35,261 bases of DNA from an uncultured Clostridium sp. (GTDB taxonomy: Bacteria > Bacillota > Clostridia > Clostridiales > Clostridiaceae). The stretch is from positions 1 through 35,261 of the forward strand of contig CAKVLD010000029.1 of assembly GCA_934755305.1 (NCBI GenBank), read 5' to 3'. The position numbers and the translations under genes are program-made. The notes beneath the pieces were generated by a model, which ran no database searches, was not told the origin of the DNA, and saw only the letters and a list, made by a program, of their open reading frames with translations. Below are positions 1-6,335 of the stretch, in pieces. Every line of letters begins with the position of its first letter. The first letter of the stretch is position 1.

Positions 1-2
1 AG

Positions 3-143
3 GCTAATAAGTTAGTTATAGAAAGGTATTTAGTTTATCTTTTTGATAATCTAATAAATATAGATATAACCGATAGCGAAAGCTTAGAGAATCTGATGCC
101 TTGGTCTGATCAGATACCGGATAATCTAAAAATTAAGAAGTAG
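3..143 (+). CDS. IS66-family transposase, C-terminal fragment (cut by window edge)
   Basis: An open frame enters from the left edge and ends at TAG 141-143, giving the last 46 residues of a protein. The tail has a helical stretch ending in a Tyr-Leu-rich segment, then LENLMPWSDQIPDNLK. The acidic 'LMPWS..(I/L)P' ending resembles the C-terminal domain of Firmicutes IS66-type (TnpC) transposases, which end close to this motif. IS66 TnpC is the DDE transposase that moves the element. The upstream part and other IS66 genes lie outside the window, so completeness cannot be judged. A strong terminator follows 15 bases downstream. The assignment rests on a short tail and should be treated as probable, not certain. 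Confidence 0.6.
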   Translation, partial: ANKLVIERYLVYLFDNLINIDITDSESLENLMPWSDQIPDNLKIKK

Positions 144-157
144 AAAAAAATTATGAA

Positions 158-203
158 ATCCCTATAAAGAGAAAATTTCTAAAATCTTTATAGGGATATT
201 TTA
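158..203 (+). terminator. Intrinsic terminator after the IS66-type gene
   Basis: Perfect 12-bp stem, TCCCTATAAAGA (159-170) pairing with TCTTTATAGGGA (185-196), followed by ATATTTTATT. It lies 15 bases after the transposase stop codon and is AT-rich like the surroundings. Confidence 0.75.
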
Positions 204-260
204 TTACTATTCTTGTATGAATTAAAGACGTTAAAAACTTTGACGCTTACATATTTAAAA

Positions 261-309
261 AATAATCTTTCTAGTGTAAGAGTAATTATACTAGAAAGAT
301 TATTTTAAT
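261..309. terminator. Bidirectional terminator shared with the LPXTG gene
   Basis: AATAATCTTTCTAGT (261-275) pairs with ACTAGAAAGATTATT (290-304), a 15-bp perfect stem with T-rich flank on both strands. It sits just beyond the 3' end of the minus-strand surface-protein gene and so serves as its terminator. An almost identical copy occurs at 2657-2700 (see the scar at 2647-2730). Confidence 0.8.
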
Positions 310-321
310 TATAAAATTCTA

Positions 322-2052
322 TTATTTTTTCTTTCTTGTTATCAGCATACTAGTCATAGCTGCTAATAAAGAACTAACTAAACCTGTAGTAGCTGCTAAA
401 CCAGTCTTTGGTAAACTTGAACTTAAAGTTGGTACTTTTTCAGTAGTAGTACCTTCATCTTCAGCTTTTTCAATAGTACTATTATTTATAGTTGTATTAG
501 TGTTAGTAGTTATTCCTGTAGAAGTATCTTCTTTATCTGTGTTTTCTACAGAATTATTATCGTCAGTAGAAGGTGGAGTTACAGTATCATCTACTTTGAT
601 AGAAGAATCTACTACATCTACTTCAACAGTTCTAGATATAGTTTGTCCATTTTCTAATGTTACATCTATTACATAAGTAGGAGTATTAAGTCCTATGTAT
701 TCTAAAGTTTCTGCAGGAATAATTAATTTATCATTAATTACATATACAGTAGGTAAATTAGATGCTGTTCTTAATGTAGAATATACTACAGCTACTTCTT
801 TGTTATTAATTGTTATAGAGTTAACTTTACTACCAGTAGGAATAATATTAGTTATTTCAATTGGTGTTGGATTATTTTTATCAAAAACAACTGATACAAT
901 AGGAGAGTTTAGTACTTTTATAGCTACTGCATCATTTATAACAATGTTGTTTGAAAACTTAAATGCAATATAATAGTTTCCAGGAACAATAGATAACTTA
1001 GATAAAACATTTGCTGGAATAGTTATCGTATCAACATTTAAAATAAATTCATCTGAAGATATTAAATTTCCATTTATATAAATACTGTTTAAAGTAGTCC
1101 CATCAAAATCAACATTCTTTATAACTAAATCAGAAGGTGTAGCTAAATTGAAAGTTAAAATTTGATTTACTATACTTGGATTTCTTACAATTGTATCATT
1201 ATTTGTAGAGTCATCTTTATCTGAAGAATTATCATTGTCTATAGAACCATCGTTATTAGTAGAATCATCAGTAATTGGTGGTAATATAGGATTAAATCCC
1301 GTTACATCTAAATATACTGTGCTATTTATAACAGCATTATTTGAAAATTTAAATGAAATATTATAATTTCCAGTAAGAATAGATAATTTAGATAAAGCAT
1401 CTACTGGAATAGTTATTGTATCATCGCCTAAAATAAGTTCATCTGCATAAATTAAGGTTCCATTTATGTAAATGTATTTTAAAGTAGTTCCATCAAAGTT
1501 AACATCCTTTACAACTAACTCTGAAGGGTTAGATAAGTCATAATTTAAAACTTGATCTTTTATACTTGGTTTACTCTCAACTATATTATCAGTTGGTGGT
1601 GCTACTATAGAACTAGAATCAACTACTTTTATTTTAACTGCATTAACATAAAGTGCACCATTTGAAAATTCTAAAACTGTAACATGGAAGCCAGGTTTTA
1701 GATTTAACGCTTCTAAATGTTTTGCTGATAATGTTATTGTATTATCATTTATAGAAAGATCCGATAAATTAATAGGATTTTGGTCAATAGAAAATGATGT
1801 TAAGCTATAATTAGCAAAATCAATATTTTTCATAACTAGATCTTTAGGATTAGCCTTGTCAAAAATAACTATTTGATCAGGTACATTAGGAAAATGTACG
1901 GATGAATCAACATTATTTTTTGTAGAATTAATATTAGTTAAAGAATCTAGATTTTTTACTGTACTAGCAGAAACATCTGTACATAAAGTACAAGTTACTA
2001 TACCACCAGTTAAAAGTACTGCTAATTTTTTTTCAATTTTCTTTATTTTCAT
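322..2052 (-). CDS. LPXTG-anchored surface protein with four Ig-like (CBM_X2-like) modules
   Basis: The 576-residue precursor is exported and then sortase-linked to the wall. Residues 1-30 are a signal peptide (lysine-rich start, hydrophobic core, ending near VSAS). The C-terminus is a classic sorting signal: LPKTG at about 547-551, a hydrophobic helix, then RKKK. In between are four related modules of about 95 residues (roughly 53-145, 160-252, 290-382, 383-480). Each follows the pattern 'F/Y-D-x-x-N/S-P-x-(D/E)-L-x-(I/V) ... INGxxI ... DTITIP ... LxKL ... FSN', the alternating-strand pattern of X2/Ig-like carbohydrate-associated modules. Modules 2 and 3 are the most alike, also at DNA level, suggesting recent duplication. 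Asp/Asn/Ser/Thr-rich linkers lie at 255-290 and 481-545. An AAGGAG ribosome site precedes the ATG. The ligand is unknown; there is no catalytic domain, so adhesion or a structural role is the best guess. Confidence 0.85.
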   Translation of the reverse strand: MKIKKIEKKLAVLLTGGIVTCTLCTDVSASTVKNLDSLTNINSTKNNVDSSVHFPNVPDQIVIFDKANPKDLVMKNIDFANYSLTSFSIDQNPINLSDLSINDNTITLSAKHLEALNLKPGFHVTVLEFSNGALYVNAVKIKVVDSSSIVAPPTDNIVESKPSIKDQVLNYDLSNPSELVVKDVNFDGTTLKYIYINGTLIYADELILGDDTITIPVDALSKLSILTGNYNISFKFSNNAVINSTVYLDVTGFNPILPPITDDSTNNDGSIDNDNSSDKDDSTNNDTIVRNPSIVNQILTFNLATPSDLVIKNVDFDGTTLNSIYINGNLISSDEFILNVDTITIPANVLSKLSIVPGNYYIAFKFSNNIVINDAVAIKVLNSPIVSVVFDKNNPTPIEITNIIPTGSKVNSITINNKEVAVVYSTLRTASNLPTVYVINDKLIIPAETLEYIGLNTPTYVIDVTLENGQTISRTVEVDVVDSSIKVDDTVTPPSTDDNNSVENTDKEDTSTGITTNTNTTINNSTIEKAEDEGTTTEKVPTLSSSLPKTGLAATTGLVSSLLAAMTSMLITRKKK

Positions 2053-2353
2053 AAAAATCTCCTTATCATTGGTTTAAATTTAGTGTCTCAAAAGAATCAA
2101 AAAGAAAATAATTAAATCTTTCAATTGCAAAAAATATATATTTAATATGTCGTATAATTAGATTTCAACTTGAATGAAGTTTATGTGAATTTGTAAATTT
2201 ACCTGAAATTAATATATGTTATTTCGATTCTTTTAGAATTATTTATGTAAAATTCAATTATAGAAAATACAAGGTTTGAATGTAATACATTTTAAAGATA
2301 TTTTTATGTACTATAACATGCAAACAAATAGAAGAACATAAAACATAAGCCAT
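2053..2353. other. Upstream region of the LPXTG gene, carrying a dispersed repeat
   Basis: No convincing gene. On the minus strand the ribosome site AAGGAG lies directly before the LPXTG start, and a weak promoter candidate (TTGAAA at 2168-2163, TATTAA at 2147-2142) could serve it. Bases 2081-2117 closely match 16947-16984 (see the repeat entry). The remainder is plain AT-rich sequence running up to the 283-bp repeat. Confidence 0.35.
2081..2117 (+). repeat. Dispersed repeat, copy 1 (TAGTGyCTCAAAAGAAyC type)
   Basis: About 37 bases starting TAGTGTCTCAAAAGAATC match the segment at 16947-16984 (TAGTGCCTCAAAAGAACC) with only a few differences. At both places a shorter inverted version (TTCTTTTAGAA) lies downstream, at about 2229 and about 17008. 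It could be the terminus of a decayed small element or a conserved hairpin; nothing identifies it further. Confidence 0.5.
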
Positions 2354-2636
2354 ACATATAATGAAGTGATATAACTACATGGAGTTGAAAAACGCGTGAT
2401 ATACGGGTTAATTTTAGCAGGAGGCAAGGGGAGCAGATTATATCCTTTATCAAGAAAGGATGCGCCAAAACAATTCTTAAAATTAATAAATAATAAAAGC
2501 TTTTTAGTAAATACAGTAGAAAGAGTGGCTCCATTAATAGATAAGAAAAATCTTTATGTCGTTACTAATAAGGATTATGAGGAAAAGATAAGAGAAGAAT
2601 TGAAAGATATAAGAGACGAAAATATCTTTGCTGAAC
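2354..2636 (+). repeat. 283-bp perfect direct repeat, copy 1
   Basis: These bases are identical, base for base, to 3969-4251 (offset 1615). The repeat covers 42 bases upstream of the guanylyltransferase start and the first 80 codons. The match ends inside codon 81, where this copy runs into unrelated DNA. Confidence 0.97.
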
Positions 2637-2641
2637 ATTGA
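2396..2641 (+). pseudogene. Truncated mannose-1-phosphate guanylyltransferase (5' copy)
   Basis: GTG start and ribosome site (GGAG, 11 bases upstream) as in the intact gene at 4011. The 80 shared residues contain the nucleotide-binding signature LILAGGKGSRLYPLS and the KDAPKQFL lysine motif of the nucleotidyl-transferase family. After residue 80 the frame enters foreign DNA, adds one residue (His) and stops at TGA 2639. The product would lack the sugar-1-phosphate site and metal ligands, so it should be inactive even if translated. It is the left-hand remnant of a duplication of the 5' end of the downstream gene. Confidence 0.9.
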
Positions 2642-2646
2642 AGAAA

Positions 2647-2730
2647 ATATTTGAAAAATAATCTTTCTAGTGTAAGAGTGATTATACTAGAAAGATTATT
2701 TTAATTATAAAAGTTTATTATTTTTTCTTT
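2647..2730. repeat. 84-bp scar: 3' end and terminator of a lost LPXTG gene
   Basis: Aligns over 84 bases with 251-334 with four mismatches. It comprises the bidirectional terminator (stem AATAATCTTTCTAGT / ACTAGAAAGATTATT) and the final codons of the minus-strand surface gene (the Lys-Lys-Lys-stop end). It joins exactly to the HNH remnant at 2731 and lies 10 bases after the end of the 283-bp repeat. This is what would remain if a second LPXTG gene had been deleted. Confidence 0.8.
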
Positions 2731-3033
2731 GATGTAGAGCATTTTTTACCAGAAGGTAAATTTCCTTATTTAGCATATTGCATTGATAATATGCTTCCAA
2801 GTTGCAAGCATTGTAATCAGAATATAAAACATGATTTTGTTCCAGAGGAAATAAAAAAATTATCTATAGTGGAAGATTGTGCAAAGGATTTAATAACCTA
2901 TAATCATATATATGATAAGGAGTTTGTTTTAAATACTTTATGCAGTAAATCGCGAATAATTGAAGCAACCTTTGATAATGTGGAAGAAAATTTAGAGTTC
3001 AATGCTGAATTTTATTATAAATGCTTTTTATGA
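2731..3033 (+). pseudogene. 5'-truncated HNH endonuclease remnant
   Basis: The frame is readable from the junction at 2731: DVEHFLPEGKFPYLAYCIDN, then MLPSCKHCNQNIKHDF and about 60 more residues to TGA. 'VEHFxP ... YP/FP-x-LA ... N-(L/M)LPSCxxCN ... K' is the signature of the HNH (His-Asn-His) nuclease domain of the type found in many restriction-like or retron-associated nucleases: His of VEHF, Asn of DNML, and paired Cys of SCKHC as zinc ligands. No start codon or ribosome site precedes it; the frame is cut by the LPXTG scar. An internal ATG at 2791 would begin after the catalytic His, so no active enzyme is expected. The function of the parent gene is unknown. Confidence 0.65.
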
Positions 3034-3075
3034 TTATTGAATAAAGGAAAAAGAGGAAAATAGAATATAGCTTAT

Positions 3076-3113
3076 CATCCCCTGGTACGTTTTGTATTAG
3101 GGGATTTATTTTA
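3076..3113 (+). terminator. Terminator after the HNH remnant
   Basis: ATCCCCT (3077-3083) pairs with AGGGGAT (3099-3105) followed by TTATTTTATTT. It is the natural 3' terminator of the truncated gene, so the 3' flank of that gene was kept intact. Confidence 0.65.
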
Positions 3114-3236
3114 TTTAATTTCATAATTACAATTCTCTTTTAATAACTTTCATATTATATACATTATAAGATTATGATTTTAATTTTAACGATTTCTTTT
3201 ACGCATTTAACTAAATAAAAAAAGAATTCTGACAAT

Positions 3237-3266
3237 TTGAAAAATAATTTATAAAAGTGATATAAT
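3237..3266 (+). promoter_or_regulatory. Sigma-A-type promoter of the secreted protein gene
   Basis: TTGAAA (3237-3242), 18-base spacer, TATAAT (3261-3266), 27 bases before the coding sequence. Confidence 0.6.
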
Positions 3267-3293
3267 GGTAAAAAGATAAGGGGGAGATGAAAA

Positions 3294-3770
3294 ATGAATA
3301 AAATATCAAGAAAAGTTATTGCTGTCTTATTAATGGCAGTATGTTTTCTAGCTACTATTGGAAGTGCTACTGTCTATGCATATCCAGGACAAATGCAAGT
3401 AAAGGTTCTGGATCAATCTGATAGAAGTACAAAGTATTCTATATTATATACAAGTACTAAACATTGGGATGGAAAAAGGTTTGGATATAAAGCTACAATT
3501 CCATTAACAGTTGTAGTTCGTAAAAGCCCTAGTAATGAAACATATTATTTTTCAAGCCAAGATTATTCGACAATACAAATAACACCAAAGATAAGTAAAC
3601 AAACTTTTACAGTAAAGAATGATAAATGTAAGAAAATAAATAAAACATTTTTTTCTATTACAGCTGATGTTATAGATGAACTTCCTGGATATAGTACTGG
3701 ACATAGTTTACTTCGTGTCAATTTCCATGTTAATCCACAAACTGGACAAATAACAGCAGAAGATAAGTAA
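3294..3770 (+). CDS. Small secreted protein of unknown function
   Basis: 158 residues with a typical signal peptide (MNKISRKVIAVLLMAVCF, cleavage probably after VYA-Y or YAYP, residues 28-30). The mature part of about 130 residues is rich in alternating polar/hydrophobic strands (TYYFSSQDYSTIQITPK and similar), suggesting a beta-sandwich. It has a single mature Cys, near KNDKCKK, no anchor motif and no recognisable domain. A strong AGGGGGAG ribosome site stands upstream of the ATG. The gene has its own promoter and terminator and lies between the two copies of the 283-bp repeat, so it is the main cargo of that cassette. I do not recognise the family. Confidence 0.75.
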   Translation: MNKISRKVIAVLLMAVCFLATIGSATVYAYPGQMQVKVLDQSDRSTKYSILYTSTKHWDGKRFGYKATIPLTVVVRKSPSNETYYFSSQDYSTIQITPKISKQTFTVKNDKCKKINKTFFSITADVIDELPGYSTGHSLLRVNFHVNPQTGQITAEDK

Positions 3771-3781
3771 AATATATACAT

Positions 3782-3842
3782 TATAGAGAATGAAGTTAGA
3801 ATTGATATTTTGTTATTTTAGCTTTGCTCTCTATTTTTTTAT
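3782..3842 (+). terminator. Terminator of the secreted protein gene
   Basis: Long imperfect hairpin: ATAGAGAATGAAGTTAGAAT opposite the complement of ATTTTAGCTTTGCTCTCTAT, followed by seven T. Several G-U or mismatched positions, but the T-run is convincing. Confidence 0.6.
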
Positions 3843-3968
3843 TTAAATGTAGATTATTTAGAAGAAAGAACTGTATATGGAGTATAAATAGTAATAATAT
3901 TTAATGCTATATTATAAGTTAGTATATTTAGAGTAAGGATTATTACTATCACATAAAGAAGTTTCAAG

Positions 3969-4251
3969 ACATATAATGAAGTGATATAACTACATGGAGT
4001 TGAAAAACGCGTGATATACGGGTTAATTTTAGCAGGAGGCAAGGGGAGCAGATTATATCCTTTATCAAGAAAGGATGCGCCAAAACAATTCTTAAAATTA
4101 ATAAATAATAAAAGCTTTTTAGTAAATACAGTAGAAAGAGTGGCTCCATTAATAGATAAGAAAAATCTTTATGTCGTTACTAATAAGGATTATGAGGAAA
4201 AGATAAGAGAAGAATTGAAAGATATAAGAGACGAAAATATCTTTGCTGAAC
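3969..4251 (+). repeat. 283-bp perfect direct repeat, copy 2
   Basis: Identical to 2354-2636. This copy continues without a break into the rest of the guanylyltransferase gene. Recombination between the copies would remove 1615 bp and leave one intact gene. Confidence 0.97.
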
Positions 4252-5078
4252 CAAGTAATAAAGAAACTGCAACCTGTATAGGTCTTTCAGCTGTGAAACT
4301 ATTAAAAAAAGATGTAGATGCAGTGATGGTAGTTCTTCCATCTGATCATTATATAGAAGGGGAAAAAAGTTATTTAGAAATCTTGTCTCAGGCAGTAGAA
4401 TTAGCTAATAGACGTAGAGGAATAATAACTCTTGGAATAGAACCTACAAGAGCAGAAACAGGATATGGATACATCGAAATGGGAGAAAGGGTAGCTGCAG
4501 ATATTCCTACCCACAAAGTAACTAGATTCACAGAGAAACCTAACTTAGAAGTAGCTAGAGACTTTTTGCTTAAGGGCACTTACCTTTGGAATTCAGGTAT
4601 GTTTGTATTTAGAGCAGATGTTATTTTAAGAGAAATAGAGAAATATATTCCTAAGATGCATAAATGCTTAATGGAAATTTATAAACATCTAGACGAAGAA
4701 GATGAAGAGAAGGTAATAAAAGAGCAATATAAACTAATAGATGGAATTTCCATAGACTTTGGAGTAATGCAAAAAACCAGGAAAGCTTATGTAATTAAAT
4801 GTGATTTTTCTTGGGATGACATTGGTAGTTTTACAGCTTTAAGCCGATTTTTAAACACTGAAAGAAACAATAGCATTTCAAAAAATGTTTATTTAGAAGA
4901 ATGTGAAAATTGCTCTATCTTCGGAGGAAAAAATTTAATAATAGGTCTTGGAATAAAAGATTTGGTTGTTGTTGATGCTGGGGATGTTATCTTGGTTATG
5001 GATAGAAATAAAGATCAAGATATAAAGCATCTTTTAAATGATTTGAATCAAAAAAATATCTATTCAGATTATCTATAA
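4011..5078 (+). CDS. manC: Mannose-1-phosphate guanylyltransferase
   Basis: 355 residues; makes GDP-mannose from GTP and mannose-1-phosphate in the cytoplasm for surface polysaccharide or glycan synthesis. Seen: N-terminal LILAGGKGSRLYPLS (GTP-binding loop), KDAPKQFL, VVLPSDHYI (metal-binding Asp region), GYGYIE, FTEKP (sugar-phosphate site), WNSGMF, and WDDIGSF near 274-280, all standard for the family. The usual monofunctional length is about 350; no isomerase (cupin) domain is fused. Starts at GTG with GGAG 11 bases upstream. Its first 80 codons and leader are duplicated at 2354-2636. No other sugar-nucleotide genes are adjacent, so the pathway partners are elsewhere. Confidence 0.92.
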   Translation: MIYGLILAGGKGSRLYPLSRKDAPKQFLKLINNKSFLVNTVERVAPLIDKKNLYVVTNKDYEEKIREELKDIRDENIFAEPSNKETATCIGLSAVKLLKKDVDAVMVVLPSDHYIEGEKSYLEILSQAVELANRRRGIITLGIEPTRAETGYGYIEMGERVAADIPTHKVTRFTEKPNLEVARDFLLKGTYLWNSGMFVFRADVILREIEKYIPKMHKCLMEIYKHLDEEDEEKVIKEQYKLIDGISIDFGVMQKTRKAYVIKCDFSWDDIGSFTALSRFLNTERNNSISKNVYLEECENCSIFGGKNLIIGLGIKDLVVVDAGDVILVMDRNKDQDIKHLLNDLNQKNIYSDYL

Positions 5079-5082
5079 AATT

Positions 5083-5137
5083 AAAAGTGATTGCTTTTTA
5101 AAGTTTTATTTTATTAAACAATCACTTTATTTTATAT
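5083..5137 (+). terminator. Terminator of manC
   Basis: AAAAGTGATTG (5083-5093) pairs with CAATCACTTT (5119-5128), then ATTTTATATTTTT. Confidence 0.7.
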
Positions 5138-5225
5138 TTTTATGGAAAAGTATGGAGTGTTTATAAAATTAATTTTTTGCTGTATAATATAAAATAGTAT
5201 AAATCATTAGAGGATGTGTTGAGTA

Positions 5226-5804
5226 TTGCTTATGAATACACATAAAATATTAGCTAATAATATTTTAAGGCAAGCAAGTAATGAAAAAATTTTTTTAATA
5301 GATAGAAAAAAATTTATATGGGGGAACCTTAAGCCAGATTGTGTTTCTAAATATAAATTAAAAAAACACTTCTACGATGAAAGTATTGAGATGATTTTGG
5401 AGAAGATAGAATTTTTATCTACTTTAACTGTTGAAGAAATTTATTTTAGTTATGGGAAAAAGAAATTTAGTGCAGAATTAGGTGTTATATGCCATTTTCT
5501 TTGTGATTTCTTTTGTTTAGCACATAATAAGAGATGGAGATTAAAAAGTGCTTTCAAAAAACATATATCCTATGAACAAGAAATTAATAAAATAGCTAAA
5601 AAGTTTAAGTTTGAAAGTGTAAATCAAGAGTTATCAGATATTAAAAAGGTACAAGAATTTATAGAAAAGAATATTTTAGAATATGAAAATTTAGATAAAT
5701 ATTATGAGGAAGATTTAATTTATTCATTTTTTATATGTAGTAATATAATAAATTCAATGTTAGAAACAATATTAGCAAATAAATATATAGAGAGAGTTGG
5801 ATAA
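5226..5804 (+). CDS. Zinc-dependent phospholipase C-like protein, no signal peptide
   Basis: About 190 residues resembling the all-helical zinc phospholipase C / S1-P1 nuclease fold. Candidate zinc ligands occur in family order: His in MNTH, Asp in NLKPD, His in KKHFYD, the H-x3-D pair in ICHFLCD, His in LAHN, His in KKHISYEQE and the following Glu. Unlike secreted toxins of this fold (alpha-toxin) it has no signal peptide, no membrane-binding C2 domain and no N-terminal mature Trp, so a cytoplasmic role is likely. A TTG start at 5226 is 12 bases after AGAGG; the in-frame ATG at 5232 is a slightly distant alternative. Substrate unknown. It stands alone between two terminators. Confidence 0.7.
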   Translation: MLMNTHKILANNILRQASNEKIFLIDRKKFIWGNLKPDCVSKYKLKKHFYDESIEMILEKIEFLSTLTVEEIYFSYGKKKFSAELGVICHFLCDFFCLAHNKRWRLKSAFKKHISYEQEINKIAKKFKFESVNQELSDIKKVQEFIEKNILEYENLDKYYEEDLIYSFFICSNIINSMLETILANKYIERVG

Positions 5805-5806
5805 GA

Positions 5807-5857
5807 TTTTGCTCTTTTGTATAGACTGTTAAATCATACAAAAGAGCAAAATTTTTT
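5807..5857 (+). terminator. Strong terminator of the phospholipase-like gene
   Basis: Perfect 16-bp stem TTTTGCTCTTTTGTAT (5807-5822) / ATACAAAAGAGCAAAA (5836-5851) followed by six T. Being palindromic with an A-tract on the other side it could work both ways. Confidence 0.9.
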
Positions 5858-5876
5858 GTTTTTTAGAAAATATATC

Positions 5877-5905
5877 TTTACAAAAGAAAATTTTAGGAGT
5901 AATAT
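5877..5905 (+). promoter_or_regulatory. Promoter of the metal-resistance operon
   Basis: TTTACA (5877-5882), 17-base spacer, TAATAT (5900-5905). The repressor operator at 5914-5935 covers the expected transcription start. Confidence 0.5.
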
Positions 5906-5913
5906 TAAATCAA

Positions 5914-5935
5914 CATATGAGCAATTGTTCATATG
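5914..5935. promoter_or_regulatory. ArsR/SmtB-family operator
   Basis: 22-bp near-perfect palindrome CATATGAGCAATTGTTCATATG (longest run given in two halves: CATATGAGCAA and TTGTTCATATG). The ATATGA(G/A)CA-xx-TGTTCATAT form is the type bound by SmtB/CadC/CzrA sensors. Its position just ahead of the repressor gene fits autorepression released by metal. Confidence 0.75.
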
Positions 5936-5956
5936 ATAATATTAGGAGGCATACTT

Positions 5957-6316
5957 ATGGAAGAAATAAATATAGAAAAGTGCAATTGTAATATTATACA
6001 TGATGATGTAGTGAGAAACGTTAAAGATAAATTACCAGAAGAAGAAACTTTATATGATTTAGCAGAATTTTTTAAGGTATTTGGAGATTCAACTAGGATA
6101 AAAATAATATGTGCACTTTTTGAATCAGAAATGTGTGTATGTGATTTATCAGCATTATTAAATATTTCTCAATCTGCTATTTCACATCAATTAAGAACTT
6201 TAAAGACTGCAAGGTTAGTAAAGTTTAGAAGACAAGGAAAGGTAGTGTATTATTCATTAAATGATGAACATGTAAAGCATATATTTGATGAAGGTTTAAG
6301 ACATATAACAGAATAA
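5957..6316 (+). CDS. ArsR/SmtB-family metal-sensing repressor (CadC-like)
   Basis: 119 residues. Residues 35-110 form the winged helix: LAEFFKVFGDSTRIKIICAL, then ESEMCVCDLSALLNISQSAISHQL (recognition helix) and the wing FRRQGKVVYYSL. The N-terminal Cys-x-Cys (KCNCN) plus CVCDL supply four thiolates, the pattern of CadC alpha-3N soft-metal sites for Cd(II)/Pb(II); a C-terminal alpha-5 zinc site may be partly present (DEHVKHIFDEGLRH). The start at ATG 5957 is chosen for AGGAGG eight bases upstream; an upstream in-frame ATG at 5933 lies in the operator. Its stop is 19 bases before the ATPase gene, so the two form one operon derepressed by metal. Confidence 0.9.
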   Translation: MEEINIEKCNCNIIHDDVVRNVKDKLPEEETLYDLAEFFKVFGDSTRIKIICALFESEMCVCDLSALLNISQSAISHQLRTLKTARLVKFRRQGKVVYYSLNDEHVKHIFDEGLRHITE

Positions 6317-6335
6317 AGTAAGGAGGGATTAATCT

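Noticed and set aside
695..973. 92-aa plus-strand open frame inside the LPXTG gene
   Set aside because: Antisense shadow of the minus-strand surface-protein gene; no ribosome site and no recognisable domain.
2304..2534. Minus-strand open frame opposite the manC stub, repeated at 3964-4149
   Set aside because: It repeats only because the underlying DNA is the 283-bp repeat; it is antisense to manC and lacks a start signal.
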